A DNA stretch of 64,000 bases from Flavivirga algicola (GCF_012910715.1 NZ_JABBHF010000007.1:5001-69000); one strand, 5' to 3'. Positions 1-10,377 are shown, counted from the first letter of the stretch. The notes: generated by a model not told the origin, from the letters alone. Numbers and translations are program-made.

Positions 1-649
<649 letters not shown>

Positions 650-786
650 TGTACGCCTGTTTTTTTATAGGTTCAACCATTGTTATGCTTCATGTGCTTC
701 ATCCACGGATGTTTTTTCAATATGTCACGATATATGTCTTTCCGATACGGAAAGAGGCCCCGCACGGGTTGCGGGACAAAGATTTA

Positions 787-894
787 AGGTGGTTATAGCG
801 ATGGGGCTCACCTCTTACCATTCCGAACAGAGAAGTTAAGCCCATTAGCGCCGATGGTACTGCATTGTAGTGGGAGAGTAGGTCGTTGCCTTTT
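787..894 (+). rRNA. 5S ribosomal RNA
   Basis: A segment of about 108 bases contains the conserved 5S core: CCATTCCGAACAGAGAAGTTAAG (split over 819-841) followed by GCCGATGGTACTGC and GTGGGAGAGTAGGTCG. The ends GGTGGTTATAGCG and GGTCGTTGCC can pair to form the terminal helix. It lies downstream of the 23S gene on the same strand and is followed at once by an intrinsic terminator. The end coordinates are estimates good to a few bases. Confidence 0.95.
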
Positions 895-899
895 TTGGA

Positions 900-931
900 A
901 GCCCTTCATGGAAACATGAAGGGCTTTTTGT
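900..931 (+). terminator. Intrinsic terminator of the rRNA operon
   Basis: A perfect 11-bp stem, AGCCCTTCATG (900-910) with CATGAAGGGCT (915-925), closes a GAAA tetraloop and is followed by a T-rich run. It sits just after the 5S gene and ends the rRNA operon. Confidence 0.93.
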
Positions 932-1119
932 TTTTTTAAATAATCAACATATAAACGATACACAACTAAATAAAGGCTAAACTTTGTATAAGGATTCGTT
1001 TGTTATTCAGAATCAAAGACAAGAATTATTTTCTTCAGGCATCCCCGAATTATTTAACTACTTTATTATAATACATGTAATGGGTTTCTTATCTTTAATA
1101 CGTTTTTATAATAAACAGA

Positions 1120-3564
1120 ATGACAGAAAATAAGGAACTAGATTTAGCTTGGGACTTTGTTAATAATACCGATAGAAATGTATTTTTAACAGGGAAAGCT
1201 GGTACTGGAAAGACCACTTTTTTGCACAAGCTAAAAATGAAATCTTTGAAACGTATGGTTGTCGTAGCACCTACAGGTGTTGCCGCGATCAATGCAAAAG
1301 GGGTTACTATACATTCATTTTTTCAAATGCCATTTGGTCCACTCTTACCAGATACAGATTTGAATAATTCGGCTTCTGGGTTTAATCGAAAGTTTAGCAA
1401 AACCAAAATAAATATTATTAAGTCTTTGGATTTATTGGTCATCGATGAGATTAGTATGGTGCGTGCCGATTTATTAGATGGTATAGATAAAGTCTTAAGG
1501 CGTTTTAAAAACAGAGATAAGGTCTTTGGAGGTGTTCAATTATTAATGATTGGCGACTTACAGCAGTTATCCCCTATTATAAAGGAAGACGAATGGGAAT
1601 TACTTAAAGCTCATTATAAAAATGGTTTCTTTTTTAGTAGCCAAGCGTATATGCAATGCCAGGCCATTACCATTGAATTAAGTCATATTTACAGACAGGA
1701 TAACCCGAAGTTTATAAGTATTCTGAATGAAATTCGAACGAATACACTAACCAAAAGCTCGGCAGACGAATTAAACAAACGCTATCAACCCAATTTTGTG
1801 CCAGATGAAAAAGAAGGCTATATCTCTTTAACAACACATAATAAGAAAGCAGAACAAACTAATTATAGAGAACTGGAAAAGCTAAATACAAAAACCTATA
1901 CTTATAGAGCCAGTATAGAAGGTAAGTTTCCAGAATATGCCTATCCAAATAAAGAAGAACTGATTTTAAAAGTTGGGGCTCAGGTCATGTTTATTAAAAA
2001 TGACAGCTCACCCGAAAAACGTTATTTCAATGGAAAAATAGGGAAAGTGATTCATCTGGATAAGGATGAAGCTATTGTGCATTGTCAGGAGGATGATTTT
2101 AATATAGTTACCACACCCGAAATCTGGGAAAATATCAATTATACAGTAGATACAGAAACCAAAGCTATCACCGAAAATAAAATTGGATCCTACACACAGA
2201 TGCCATTACGGCTCGCATGGTCTATTACCATACATAAAAGTCAGGGACTAACCTTTGAAAAAGCGATTATCGATGCGCAAGGGGCTTTTGCTCACGGGCA
2301 AACCTATGTAGCATTGAGCAGATGTAAATCTTTAGAAGGTTTGGTGTTGAATAGTAAAATAAGTTCCAGTCATATCATTAGCGATAGTAATGTGTTGTCT
2401 TTTAATAAAATGACCGAAGAGAATCAGCCCGATCAACACGTTTTGCAAGTTTCAAAGTCAGAATTTCAGTTGAATTTAATAGAGGAGTTATTCAATTTCT
2501 ATAAATTCCTCCATCCCATAGGGCGTTTGCTGGATATTTATTATAAAAACAAAACTATTATAGAAGGACAAGTAGAAGAACCTTTAAATACAATGAAAAC
2601 CTGTGTTACAGAGCTGTTGAAAGTCGCCAATGCATTTAAAGCACAATTAATTACCTTAGTAGAAGTTTCTAAAACGCCAGAATCGAGTGAAGCACTTCAG
2701 GAACGTTTTATAAAAGCAATTGACTATTTTGGTGCCCAGACAAAGCAACATATAAGTCCTTCAGTTAAAGCCTTTGGTTTTACAACAGATAACAAAGCAA
2801 TTGAAAAAGACCTCCTTAAACAGTTTGATACATTAGAAGTATTATTAGCGACTAAACTGCTTTATTTTGGAGGCATGACGGCGGGTTTTAATGTTACCAC
2901 CTTTTTAGAACTACGCGCTAAATCTGTTTTTCTGGCCAAGGAGAAACCAAAAAAGCCTAGAAAAACAGTGATAGATGGCACTACAAATATGGAGCTATTT
3001 GAGTTATTGAGAGAGTTGAGAAATAATATAGCACAGCAAGAAGATTTAATACACTATCAAGTGTTTACACAAAAGGCATTGTACGATATGTGCGAAACCC
3101 TACCGACCAATAAGCAAGAGTTATTGCAGGTAAATGGGATGGGCAAGGTGCGGGTAGAAAAATACGGAATAGCTATTTTAGAGGTGATTAGAGCTTACTG
3201 TGATGAACATAATATAGAGACTTCTAGTACTAGTGAGATTGACTTTTATGAAAAGCCCAAGCCAAAGCGTAAAAAAGGCGATACCAAAAAGGTTTCCCTG
3301 GACTTGTTTAAAGCTGGGAAATCTCCAGATGCGATTGCATTGGAGCGTGATTTAAATGTCAATACTATTATGGGGCATTTAGCTAGTTTTATACCTTCTG
3401 GCGACGTAAAAATAACTGATTTAATTTCTGAAGTACACTATAAAGAACTAAAAACTATCATTCCAAAAACAAAATTTGAAAACCTCTCAGACCTCAAACA
3501 CCAGATAGATGCTAAATACAGCTATGGAGAATTACGTTTGGTGCTTGATGATTTGTCTAAATAG
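1120..3564 (+). CDS. PIF1-like ATP-dependent DNA helicase with HRDC and C-terminal HTH domains
   Basis: An 814-residue superfamily 1B helicase. The Walker A motif GKAGTGKTT is at residues 25-33, and the Walker B-like LLVIDEISMV is near residue 106. The later motifs AWSITIHKSQG and YVALSRCKSLEGL are typical of the PIF1/RecD group. The C-terminal third is accessory. An HRDC-like segment ends in LLQVNGMGKVRVEKYG, and a helix-turn-helix region follows (LDLFKAGKSPDAIALERDL), as in many Bacteroidota PIF1-type helicases. It is cytoplasmic and probably remodels DNA in repair or replication. It is transcribed alone after the rRNA operon. The ATG at 1120 leaves only a short N-terminal segment before Walker A, as expected. 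Family assignment is confident; the exact role is not known. Confidence 0.9.
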   Translation: MTENKELDLAWDFVNNTDRNVFLTGKAGTGKTTFLHKLKMKSLKRMVVVAPTGVAAINAKGVTIHSFFQMPFGPLLPDTDLNNSASGFNRKFSKTKINIIKSLDLLVIDEISMVRADLLDGIDKVLRRFKNRDKVFGGVQLLMIGDLQQLSPIIKEDEWELLKAHYKNGFFFSSQAYMQCQAITIELSHIYRQDNPKFISILNEIRTNTLTKSSADELNKRYQPNFVPDEKEGYISLTTHNKKAEQTNYRELEKLNTKTYTYRASIEGKFPEYAYPNKEELILKVGAQVMFIKNDSSPEKRYFNGKIGKVIHLDKDEAIVHCQEDDFNIVTTPEIWENINYTVDTETKAITENKIGSYTQMPLRLAWSITIHKSQGLTFEKAIIDAQGAFAHGQTYVALSRCKSLEGLVLNSKISSSHIISDSNVLSFNKMTEENQPDQHVLQVSKSEFQLNLIEELFNFYKFLHPIGRLLDIYYKNKTIIEGQVEEPLNTMKTCVTELLKVANAFKAQLITLVEVSKTPESSEALQERFIKAIDYFGAQTKQHISPSVKAFGFTTDNKAIEKDLLKQFDTLEVLLATKLLYFGGMTAGFNVTTFLELRAKSVFLAKEKPKKPRKTVIDGTTNMELFELLRELRNNIAQQEDLIHYQVFTQKALYDMCETLPTNKQELLQVNGMGKVRVEKYGIAILEVIRAYCDEHNIETSSTSEIDFYEKPKPKRKKGDTKKVSLDLFKAGKSPDAIALERDLNVNTIMGHLASFIPSGDVKITDLISEVHYKELKTIIPKTKFENLSDLKHQIDAKYSYGELRLVLDDLSK

Positions 3565-3867
3565 TTTTTAAGCAATGTTATAATGTTCTGTGTGACCTTA
3601 GTCCTGAACTCAATTTGGATTAACTTTCCTTTGATGAAAAGTAATTGAGATATAGTTTTGATTAGATGATAATAGAAACGAAGAAGGAACATCCATTGCG
3701 ATATACATATCTATTTTGAGGTAGGAGGTATGGTTACGGCTAAGAAAACGATAGCAAGCTTAAGCTATGCTATAAGAGGGTATCTACTCAAATTTTATCA
3801 GAAAAATTATACTTTAAAACAGTACTAGTTATAATAATTCTATTAAATTTACTGCTTAAAAATTGCA
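3565..3867. other. Gene-free spacer (about 300 bp)
   Basis: I see no open frame, RNA gene, strong hairpin or repeat here. It separates the helicase from the envelope-protein cluster and presumably holds the promoter of that cluster, though I cannot point to a clear TAnnTTTG box. Confidence 0.5.
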
Positions 3868-4539
3868 ATGCACAAAAAGTTAGTCAAAGTATTTTTTTTA
3901 GGACTATTCGTTATTTGCACGAGTTGTTTCGAAATTATAGAAGAAGTTAGTTTTAATAAAGATGGTTCGGGACATGTTACACTAACCATGAATTTAAGCC
4001 AGAGTAAAACTAAGCTAAATTCTATAATGTTGCTTGATAGTGTTAACAACTACAAGGTGCCTTCCAAAACAGAAATTAAAAATAAAATTGCTCAAATAAT
4101 TCGGAAAGTAAAGCAAATTGAAGGTATTTCGAACGTTCAAAATACGTCCAATTTTAATGAATATATTTTTACAGTTTCCTGCGATTTTACGAATGTTGAA
4201 GTCTTAAATATGGTGATTTCTAGTTTTAGTTCAAAAAAAGATGCCGCGATTATAAAACAACAACAACATTTTAGCTTCAATAAATCTCAAAATACGTTTA
4301 GCAGAAACTACCATTATGACCTTTCACGAGCATTTAAAAAAACGAATCTAGAAGACCGTAAAGTTTTCGAAACGGCAACAATGACTACTATTTATCGTTT
4401 TGAAACTCCAATTGCTTCATCAAAAAACCCGACTGCTAAAATATCAGGAAGTAAAAAGGCCATCATGTTACGAGTACATGCGCAAGACCTTATTAAAAAC
4501 AAAAATTCAATTAAAAACCAAATAAAACTTCAGAAGTAA
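3868..4539 (+). CDS. Predicted lipoprotein of unknown function
   Basis: A 223-residue protein with a lipoprotein signal peptide: a hydrophobic stretch at residues 6-17 and a lipobox ending at Cys20 (ICTSC). The mature part opens with IIEEVSFNKDGSGHVTLTMN, a beta-rich start seen in Bacteroidota envelope lipoproteins, and has no catalytic motif I recognise. The C-terminus is basic. It ends five bases before the next gene, and all three genes to 7622 are closely spaced, so they probably form one operon for envelope proteins. The function is unknown. Confidence 0.75.
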   Translation: MHKKLVKVFFLGLFVICTSCFEIIEEVSFNKDGSGHVTLTMNLSQSKTKLNSIMLLDSVNNYKVPSKTEIKNKIAQIIRKVKQIEGISNVQNTSNFNEYIFTVSCDFTNVEVLNMVISSFSSKKDAAIIKQQQHFSFNKSQNTFSRNYHYDLSRAFKKTNLEDRKVFETATMTTIYRFETPIASSKNPTAKISGSKKAIMLRVHAQDLIKNKNSIKNQIKLQK

Positions 4540-4544
4540 ATACC

Positions 4545-6275
4545 ATGAAAAAAATCCTACTTTTTATAGCTGTTTTTGTGTCATACACAAACATAGCACA
4601 AAATATTGAAAGTAAAATACCAAATAGTACTGAGGCTATCATTTCTATAAACGGTGATCGTCTTATAGAGTTGGTCTCCATTGCAGAGTTTGACGACTAT
4701 AATTTTGCTAAAAAAATGTTTAATGAGTTAAATAGAAAGAATGATTCTACATTTACTGTATCAAGTGTTAAAGATCTTGGGTTCGATATAGACTCGAAAG
4801 CATTTTACTTTCACAAGCGAACAGATAGTATAAGTTATCATAATTTCATGGTTAAATTAACCGATAGAAATAAGTTTGAAAACTTACTACCTAAGAAGAA
4901 AAGAGAAAGCATTATTTCAGAAGGAGGCATGCATATAAAGGCAAGTAATGGTGCTATAGCAGTGTGGAATGATCATTTACTTTTATTTACTGGATATGAA
5001 AAACAGCGTAGTTATTTTAAAGAAAATGAAGAACGCTTGATGGCCAAACCAGAAAACCAGGAGCTTTCATATTATAAAGTAAAGAAAAGAATGACTTCCC
5101 AGTGGGCAAAAACATATGCTCTAGATATTTTTAGAGGAAATGGAGAAGCTTCTATTTTAAACAATAAAAACTATAGAGCAAACAAGGATGAAAACGCTGT
5201 AGCATCTGTTTGGGTTCGAAACTATGGTCATTTGCTTAATGGCGCCATGTCGGCTGGTATGAGTGGTATGGGAAGAAAAGGGGGGATGCCATTTTTTAAA
5301 GGATTTGAACCTACATCTGATTTGTATGGTTTTAAAAGTGTTGTTGCTAATTTATATATAGACGAAGACGCTATTAAGCTGACCACCGAAATGGAAGTGA
5401 ATTCCGATTGGCAAAAGATAATTAAAAATATCTATAACTCTAAAATGAATCATAGTTTTTATGATTATTTTAATCAGAATGAGGCTTTGGCTTATATGAG
5501 TTTTTCTATGGATATACAGGCACTTTTGGAAGAGTATCCAGCTTTAATGACGCGCATATATGGTGGGATTACTCCAAAATATAAAGAAGAAATGGATCTG
5601 ACCGGTGCCTTTTTTTCTCTTTTAATAGATGAAGAAGCCATTGGCGAATTAATGACTGGTGATGTGTTATTTGTGTTGAACGATTTTGGAGAGAAAGAAG
5701 TAACATATACATCGTACGAATTTGACGAGGATTATAAAAGAAAAGAGCTAACAAAGACAAAAAATGAAGTCGTGCCAGATTTTACGATTATGATTGGTTC
5801 TAAAAAAGAGAAATTGTTAAATAAAGTGGTTCGTTTAGGTGTTAAGCATGGCCTTTTTGAAAATACAGGAGGGTATTATAAAATGAATTTGCCTGATATG
5901 AAAACGCCTGTTGATTTATATGCTGTAGTAAAAAATGATATTTTGTTTTTCACTACTTCAGAGGAAAGAATTTCAAATATTGTAAATAACCGTTTTGTTA
6001 AGGATTTGGGAAAGCATAAAAAACTAATAAAAAATAATAACACCATCTTTTATATAAATGGCCAGGAACTGATGTCTAGAATGCCCTTTTCAGAATTAAA
6101 TAGTAAAGCACGTAGATATTTTAATTACACGAAAGATAATTTTAAAGATGCTTATTTTAAAGGATCTAAGGTGAAAGGCAATAAAGTGCATTCAGAAATA
6201 AAAATCAATACGTCCAGTTCTCAAGGAAATTCGTTAAAAGCATTTTTAAATTTTATTGAGGTCCTGGCTAAGTAA
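4545..6275 (+). CDS. Secreted/periplasmic protein of unknown function, first of two tandem paralogues
   Basis: A 576-residue protein with a cleavable signal peptide (residues 1-18, ending TNIAQ). The mature start, ESKIPNSTEAIISINGDRL, resembles the opening of DUF4836-type Bacteroidota proteins, but I cannot confirm the family. There is a glycine/methionine-rich segment around residues 230-250 (MSAGMSGMGRKGGMPFF). The middle contains YEFDEDYKRKE followed by VPDFTIMIGS, a pattern repeated in the next gene, so the two are probably paralogues. No enzymatic motif is visible. It lies between a lipoprotein gene and its paralogue with gaps of 5 and 6 bases, which points to one operon. Confidence 0.75.
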   Translation: MKKILLFIAVFVSYTNIAQNIESKIPNSTEAIISINGDRLIELVSIAEFDDYNFAKKMFNELNRKNDSTFTVSSVKDLGFDIDSKAFYFHKRTDSISYHNFMVKLTDRNKFENLLPKKKRESIISEGGMHIKASNGAIAVWNDHLLLFTGYEKQRSYFKENEERLMAKPENQELSYYKVKKRMTSQWAKTYALDIFRGNGEASILNNKNYRANKDENAVASVWVRNYGHLLNGAMSAGMSGMGRKGGMPFFKGFEPTSDLYGFKSVVANLYIDEDAIKLTTEMEVNSDWQKIIKNIYNSKMNHSFYDYFNQNEALAYMSFSMDIQALLEEYPALMTRIYGGITPKYKEEMDLTGAFFSLLIDEEAIGELMTGDVLFVLNDFGEKEVTYTSYEFDEDYKRKELTKTKNEVVPDFTIMIGSKKEKLLNKVVRLGVKHGLFENTGGYYKMNLPDMKTPVDLYAVVKNDILFFTTSEERISNIVNNRFVKDLGKHKKLIKNNNTIFYINGQELMSRMPFSELNSKARRYFNYTKDNFKDAYFKGSKVKGNKVHSEIKINTSSSQGNSLKAFLNFIEVLAK

Positions 6276-6281
6276 AGATAG

Positions 6282-7622
6282 ATGAAAAAAAAGCTCGCCT
6301 ATCTTTTCGTAGCTATTATTATTGTGGTTTTGGTACTGTATCTTTTTAGATATAAGCGCTCTTTAATAGTCGAAAATAAGATACCCATTACGGCTACCGA
6401 AATCGTGCATATCGATCTTCGTCAAATAGAACATCATTTGTTGGTTGATGCTATCAAGAACCCGTTTAAATACATCAGTTTTAAAACTGAAAAAAAGAAA
6501 GAACGTCTATCGTTTAACGAAGCTATTTCTGTTCCAAGAAACCTGTTGTTTTTTACCAATACCTCTAGTTTTAAAGGAGCTTGGTTTAGTAATATTATAG
6601 AACTTAAAAATAATGCTAAACTTAGAAGTTATTTATTACAAGAGGGATTTGAAGAATCAATAGATGAGACGTTGGAATTGTATCGTAAGGATAAAATGAT
6701 CCTAGCAGTATCTGGTGAGAACCTGTTAATTGTATATAAAAAACAGAAGCAAATACCTGTAAGAACAGTGATTCAATCTATTTTCAATGAAACGAGTTTC
6801 TATAAAAAAGACACAGATTTGCTCAAATCCATTTCAAATTCAAAAAGCGATATGGCCTATACTAATTTGAATGCTGATTTTTTAGATGCAAATTTTAAAA
6901 ATGGATGCTTTGAAATTAAAGGAAAGCTACATTCTAATCTATTTATAGCCGATGCCTATGCTGAAAACCCCAAACACTCGATAGGGTTTCTTTCAACTAG
7001 AATTAATAAAGATCATCAGGTATTTAAATCTCTTATATCTGATAAAAACAAGACAAAGTTTCGTGAATTTGCAAAGCTATCGATTGACTCTATCATAGAT
7101 CATTGGAACGGAAGTGCGGTAATTAATCTAAAAGCAGTTCATAAAGAAATTGATACAATTGTTACTTACGAGTATGACGACGATTTTAATAAAATAGAAA
7201 AAAAATCGGTTCAAGAACTCAATATACCCCATGCCGTTATTTCATTAGGAAGTGATGCGAAACTGTATGAGTATTTTTATAGAGGCAAAGCGATTCAAAT
7301 CATTGACAATGACACCCTTTTTGCAGGGATGCCTTTATATAAAATGTATGTGAGAAGACATGAAAACAACCTAAATATTTTTACTCAAAAACAGTTTGAA
7401 AGTAGTTTTATAAAAGAAAAAAAATACAAATTAAATACTTATATAGATATAAGTAAGTATTTAGATACCCCGCTCGAGTTTTCTTTAATGCCAAATAAAA
7501 AGGACTACTTTCAATTATTAAAAGATGTCTCTGCTAAACTGACATTAAGTGATGAGCTATTGATACAGGTGAGATTAAAGGAGAACAATCGTAATTTTCT
7601 TAGTCAATTTTTAAAACCTTGA
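6282..7622 (+). CDS. Membrane-anchored protein of unknown function, paralogue of the preceding gene
   Basis: A 446-residue protein with a strong N-terminal membrane anchor (residues 5-22, LAYLFVAIIIVVLVLYLF) followed by basic residues. The rest is predicted to be periplasmic. The opening KIPITATEIVHIDLRQIEH matches the layout of its neighbour's KIPNSTEAIISINGDRLIE. The segment YEYDDDFNKIEKKS with IPHAVISLGS matches the neighbour's YEFDEDYKRKE with VPDFTIMIGS. It starts six bases after the previous stop. The function is unknown; the pair may work as a complex or as diverged copies. Confidence 0.75.
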   Translation: MKKKLAYLFVAIIIVVLVLYLFRYKRSLIVENKIPITATEIVHIDLRQIEHHLLVDAIKNPFKYISFKTEKKKERLSFNEAISVPRNLLFFTNTSSFKGAWFSNIIELKNNAKLRSYLLQEGFEESIDETLELYRKDKMILAVSGENLLIVYKKQKQIPVRTVIQSIFNETSFYKKDTDLLKSISNSKSDMAYTNLNADFLDANFKNGCFEIKGKLHSNLFIADAYAENPKHSIGFLSTRINKDHQVFKSLISDKNKTKFREFAKLSIDSIIDHWNGSAVINLKAVHKEIDTIVTYEYDDDFNKIEKKSVQELNIPHAVISLGSDAKLYEYFYRGKAIQIIDNDTLFAGMPLYKMYVRRHENNLNIFTQKQFESSFIKEKKYKLNTYIDISKYLDTPLEFSLMPNKKDYFQLLKDVSAKLTLSDELLIQVRLKENNRNFLSQFLKP

Positions 7623-7896
7623 CGATCTTCTCTTTTTGCTAAAAAGATTAGAAGGACGAGGTTTAAAATGTTTGTGGAATGGATTTGGATTTGGTCTGCA
7701 AAGTTTAAATGTCAATTTATGATCTATTAAAGCCAGTAGGTTAGTATTATATAAGTTTTGGGTATCCCAAAGGTTAATAGTTCAATTTAAGAAGGTTTTA
7801 CAGGTTGTTCACTTCATATTAATGTTTTCTCATTTCGAAGTATAATTAATTATATAAGGTTCTTCTTTATACTTCGAGTATAATATTTGGCTTGTT

Positions 7897-9201
7897 TTAT
7901 TTCAAAGCATCCCCATAAACTTTTAAACAGCGTTCTCGTGCCAATTTATGGTTTACTAAAGGAGGCGGGTAACTAAGCTCTTGAAATTCGGGTACCCATT
8001 TTTGGATATAAATCAGGTCTTTGTCAAATTTTTGAGCTTGTGAAGTTGGGTTAAAGATTCTAAAATAAGGAGCAGCGTCTGTACCACAACCAGCTACCCA
8101 TTGCCAATTACCAATATTACTAGACATATCGTAATCCAATAGTTTTTTTGCGAAGTAGGCTTCTCCCCAACGCCAATCTATTAATAAATGTTTGCACAAA
8201 AAACTGGCAACCACCATGCGCACACGATTATGCATGTTGCCCGTGGCATTTAATTCGCGCATACCAGCATCAACAAGCGGATAACCTGTTTCTCCTTTGC
8301 ACCATAGATAAAATTCCTGCTCGTCATTACGCCAAATAATTCTATCGTATTTCAGTTTAAAAGCTTTTGTTGCCGTATGCGGATAATGCCATAAGATCTG
8401 CATAAAAAACTCACGCCAAATCAGTTCTTTTAAAAAAGTATTATTGGATTGTTTGTAGGCTAATAAAACAATTTCACGAATGCTCACAATACCAAAACGT
8501 AACTGAATTCCAAGCTTTGAGCTCCCGTTCTGAGCAGGAAAGTCGCGCTTGCTTTCATAGGTGTTTATAAAAGTTGAGCTGAGCTTATAGCCTTCTGTCT
8601 TTATTGAAGCAGCTTTAAATCCTATATCTTGAAGCGATAAAAAAGGCAGATTCTTACTTTTTACAAAGTTTTCCAAATGTTTTTCAGAAGGAAACCTTTG
8701 AATGCCTTCTTTTTTTAAGACTTCCAGCCATTTTTTTGAATATGGTGTATATACTTTATACGGAGAACCATCTTGCTTAACGATATCGTTTCGTTCAAAA
8801 ATAACCTGATCTTTAAAGCTCTTAAAAGTAATGTTTTTAGAAGTTAAAAGTGTTTCGATTTGTTGATCACGTTGTAGGGCATAGGGTTCGTAATCCCGGT
8901 TTGTATAAACCGATGTTATGTGGTTTTCTGAAATCAACCGCTTAAAAATGGTTTCTGGCTTTCCAAAATAAATAGCTAAGGAGCTTCCAAATGCTTTTAG
9001 TTTGGTATTGATTTTTTCTAATTGCTCATGAATAAATGTTACTCGTGCATCATCATGGTCTAGTTTATCAAGAATATCTGAATCAAAAATAAAAATAGGT
9101 AACACAGGAGGACCAGATATTAATGCTTTGTATAAACCAGCATTATCATGAGCTCTTAAGTCTCTTCTAAACCAAAAAACAGTCACCCTTTGCTTTGTCA
9201 T
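7897..9201 (-). CDS. phrB: Deoxyribodipyrimidine photolyase / cryptochrome family protein
   Basis: A 434-residue protein of the photolyase/cryptochrome family, which uses light and FAD to split pyrimidine dimers. The N-terminal alpha/beta domain starts with VFWFRRDLRAHDNAGL (residues 9-24). The FAD-binding domain shows ELIWREFFMQILWHYP, the segment GYPLVDAGMRELNATGNMHNR, and WQWVAGCGTDAAPYFRIFNP near the C-terminus. The length fits class I CPD photolyases. It is the last gene of a five-gene minus-strand operon and begins directly after the stop of the SRPBCC gene. Photolyase is the likelier reading, but a cryptochrome-like sensor cannot be excluded from sequence alone. Confidence 0.9.
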   Translation of the reverse strand: MTKQRVTVFWFRRDLRAHDNAGLYKALISGPPVLPIFIFDSDILDKLDHDDARVTFIHEQLEKINTKLKAFGSSLAIYFGKPETIFKRLISENHITSVYTNRDYEPYALQRDQQIETLLTSKNITFKSFKDQVIFERNDIVKQDGSPYKVYTPYSKKWLEVLKKEGIQRFPSEKHLENFVKSKNLPFLSLQDIGFKAASIKTEGYKLSSTFINTYESKRDFPAQNGSSKLGIQLRFGIVSIREIVLLAYKQSNNTFLKELIWREFFMQILWHYPHTATKAFKLKYDRIIWRNDEQEFYLWCKGETGYPLVDAGMRELNATGNMHNRVRMVVASFLCKHLLIDWRWGEAYFAKKLLDYDMSSNIGNWQWVAGCGTDAAPYFRIFNPTSQAQKFDKDLIYIQKWVPEFQELSYPPPLVNHKLARERCLKVYGDALK

Positions 9202-9699
9202 TTAAAAAGATTTTAAGGTTAGTTGATTAGGAGTGGTCTTTAGTTTTCCAAAAAGCTCCGTTAGTTTTTTTTCTCTGTAACTAAAAATTTGTTTGAGCTG
9301 TTTTTTTACGATGATGGGATGTACCCATTGTCCTAAAAGACCAAAAGGAATCTTATAGTCAATAATATCTTCCATCTCTACACCACCGTTAATGTCTTTT
9401 ATAAAATGTTTGTGATGCCATAAGGCATAGGGACCGAAACGCTGCTCGTCAACAAAATATTCCCCTTCTTTAACATGGGTGATTTCCGTAACCCATTTCG
9501 TAGTGTATCCAGAAAAAGGCGATACTTTATATTGTATAATTTGTCCTGGAAACATAGGTCGATCTGCTCCAGATAGAATATGAAACCCCATGTGATCTGG
9601 TGTAATGACTTTAAGGTTCGCTGGATTAGATAGGAATTTCCAGGCTTTTTGCCTTGAAATAGGAAATGCTTGTTTGGAATGCAATTGATAGAGTTTCAT
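9202..9699 (-). CDS. SRPBCC (START-like) family protein
   Basis: A 165-residue protein with the look of the SRPBCC ligand-binding fold, sometimes called cell-division-inhibitor-like in such clusters. It starts LHSKQAFPISRQKAWKFLSN, with the typical first strand and helix, then NLKVITPDHMGF, and later QRFGPYALWHHKHFI and DIIDYKIPFGLLG before a long C-terminal helix. There is no signal peptide, so it is cytoplasmic. Its stop codon touches the photolyase start, and it begins 3 bases after the 58-residue gene, so co-transcription is nearly certain. The ligand is unknown. Genes of this type often sit with photolyases in flavobacteria. Confidence 0.82.
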   Translation of the reverse strand: MKLYQLHSKQAFPISRQKAWKFLSNPANLKVITPDHMGFHILSGADRPMFPGQIIQYKVSPFSGYTTKWVTEITHVKEGEYFVDEQRFGPYALWHHKHFIKDINGGVEMEDIIDYKIPFGLLGQWVHPIIVKKQLKQIFSYREKKLTELFGKLKTTPNQLTLKSF

Positions 9700-9702
9700 A
9701 AG

Positions 9703-9879
9703 CTAGTTTGGTTTAGAGGCTAATTTCTCAATGTGTTTATATACCTTGTCAGCTTCGACATATTTTTCATCACTCAATTTTCTATTAACAGTAGATAATT
9801 TATAAGCTTCGCTTAGTAGCTTTCTATGTGAAGCATGAAGTTTTTCGAGCGACGACTTTTTTTTGAAGAAATTAAACAT
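9703..9879 (-). CDS. Small protein, Lacal_2735 family
   Basis: A short reading frame of 58 residues starts at the ATG complementary to 9877-9879 and stops at 9703-9705. The protein begins MFNFFKKKSSLEKLH and continues with KLLSEAYKLSTVNRKLSD, ending in a predicted helix. This is the pattern I associate with the flavobacterial Lacal_2735 family, whose function is unknown. It fills the gap between TspO (12 bases) and the SRPBCC gene (3 bases) exactly, which supports its being a real gene in the operon. It is highly charged and helical, with no signal peptide. Confidence 0.75.
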   Translation of the reverse strand: MFNFFKKKSSLEKLHASHRKLLSEAYKLSTVNRKLSDEKYVEADKVYKHIEKLASKPN

Positions 9880-9891
9880 ATGGTTTCTTTT

Positions 9892-10353
9892 TTAATTGTA
9901 AATAAGAATGTAAAGGTTTAAGGATGTTGCGATATAAAGCCAAACAACATAAGGTACGATAAATAAACTTTTAAATTTGATAACCTTATAAAATGCTATT
10001 AAAAAGTAGGAGACTAGTAAGGTTAATAATATTAAATTTATGAACCCTAAAGTGATTAAATGCTGATTGAAAAACACATAATTCCAACTAATATTTAATA
10101 AAAATTGTATAGCAAACAGTAATATTATTTTGTTGGATTTTAATTTATCATATAATAATGACATATAAAAAGAAAAACAGATCATAATAGTAGTCCATGC
10201 GGCTCCAAATACCCATCCTGGTGGTGACCATGGTGCTTTGTTCAGATCCATATACCATGCTGTAATTGGTCCGTTTTGCATGAGCAAACTGCCAATACCC
10301 AATGCTCCGAAATTAATAAGAAGGAATATGAAGAATAAAACTGTTTTTTTCAT
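9892..10353 (-). CDS. tspO: TspO/MBR family tryptophan-rich membrane protein
   Basis: A 153-residue integral membrane protein with five hydrophobic helices, the normal size for TspO. The hallmark segment is NKAPWSPPGWVFGAAWTTI at about residues 38-56, and NISWNYVFFNQH lies near the middle. TspO proteins bind tetrapyrroles and act in porphyrin and oxidative-stress responses. The gene follows the SDR gene by 24 bases and precedes the mini-gene by 12 bases. Its place with a photolyase fits a light- or photo-oxidation-related operon, which is an inference from context. Confidence 0.92.
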   Translation of the reverse strand: MKKTVLFFIFLLINFGALGIGSLLMQNGPITAWYMDLNKAPWSPPGWVFGAAWTTIMICFSFYMSLLYDKLKSNKIILLFAIQFLLNISWNYVFFNQHLITLGFINLILLTLLVSYFLIAFYKVIKFKSLFIVPYVVWLYIATSLNLYILIYN

Positions 10354-10377
10354 TTTTAAAGGTTTTAATACTTACAA

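Noticed and set aside
7627-7654. Imperfect hairpin after the second paralogue (possible terminator)
   Set aside because: The stem is AT-rich and bulged and has no T run, so it is not a convincing terminator.
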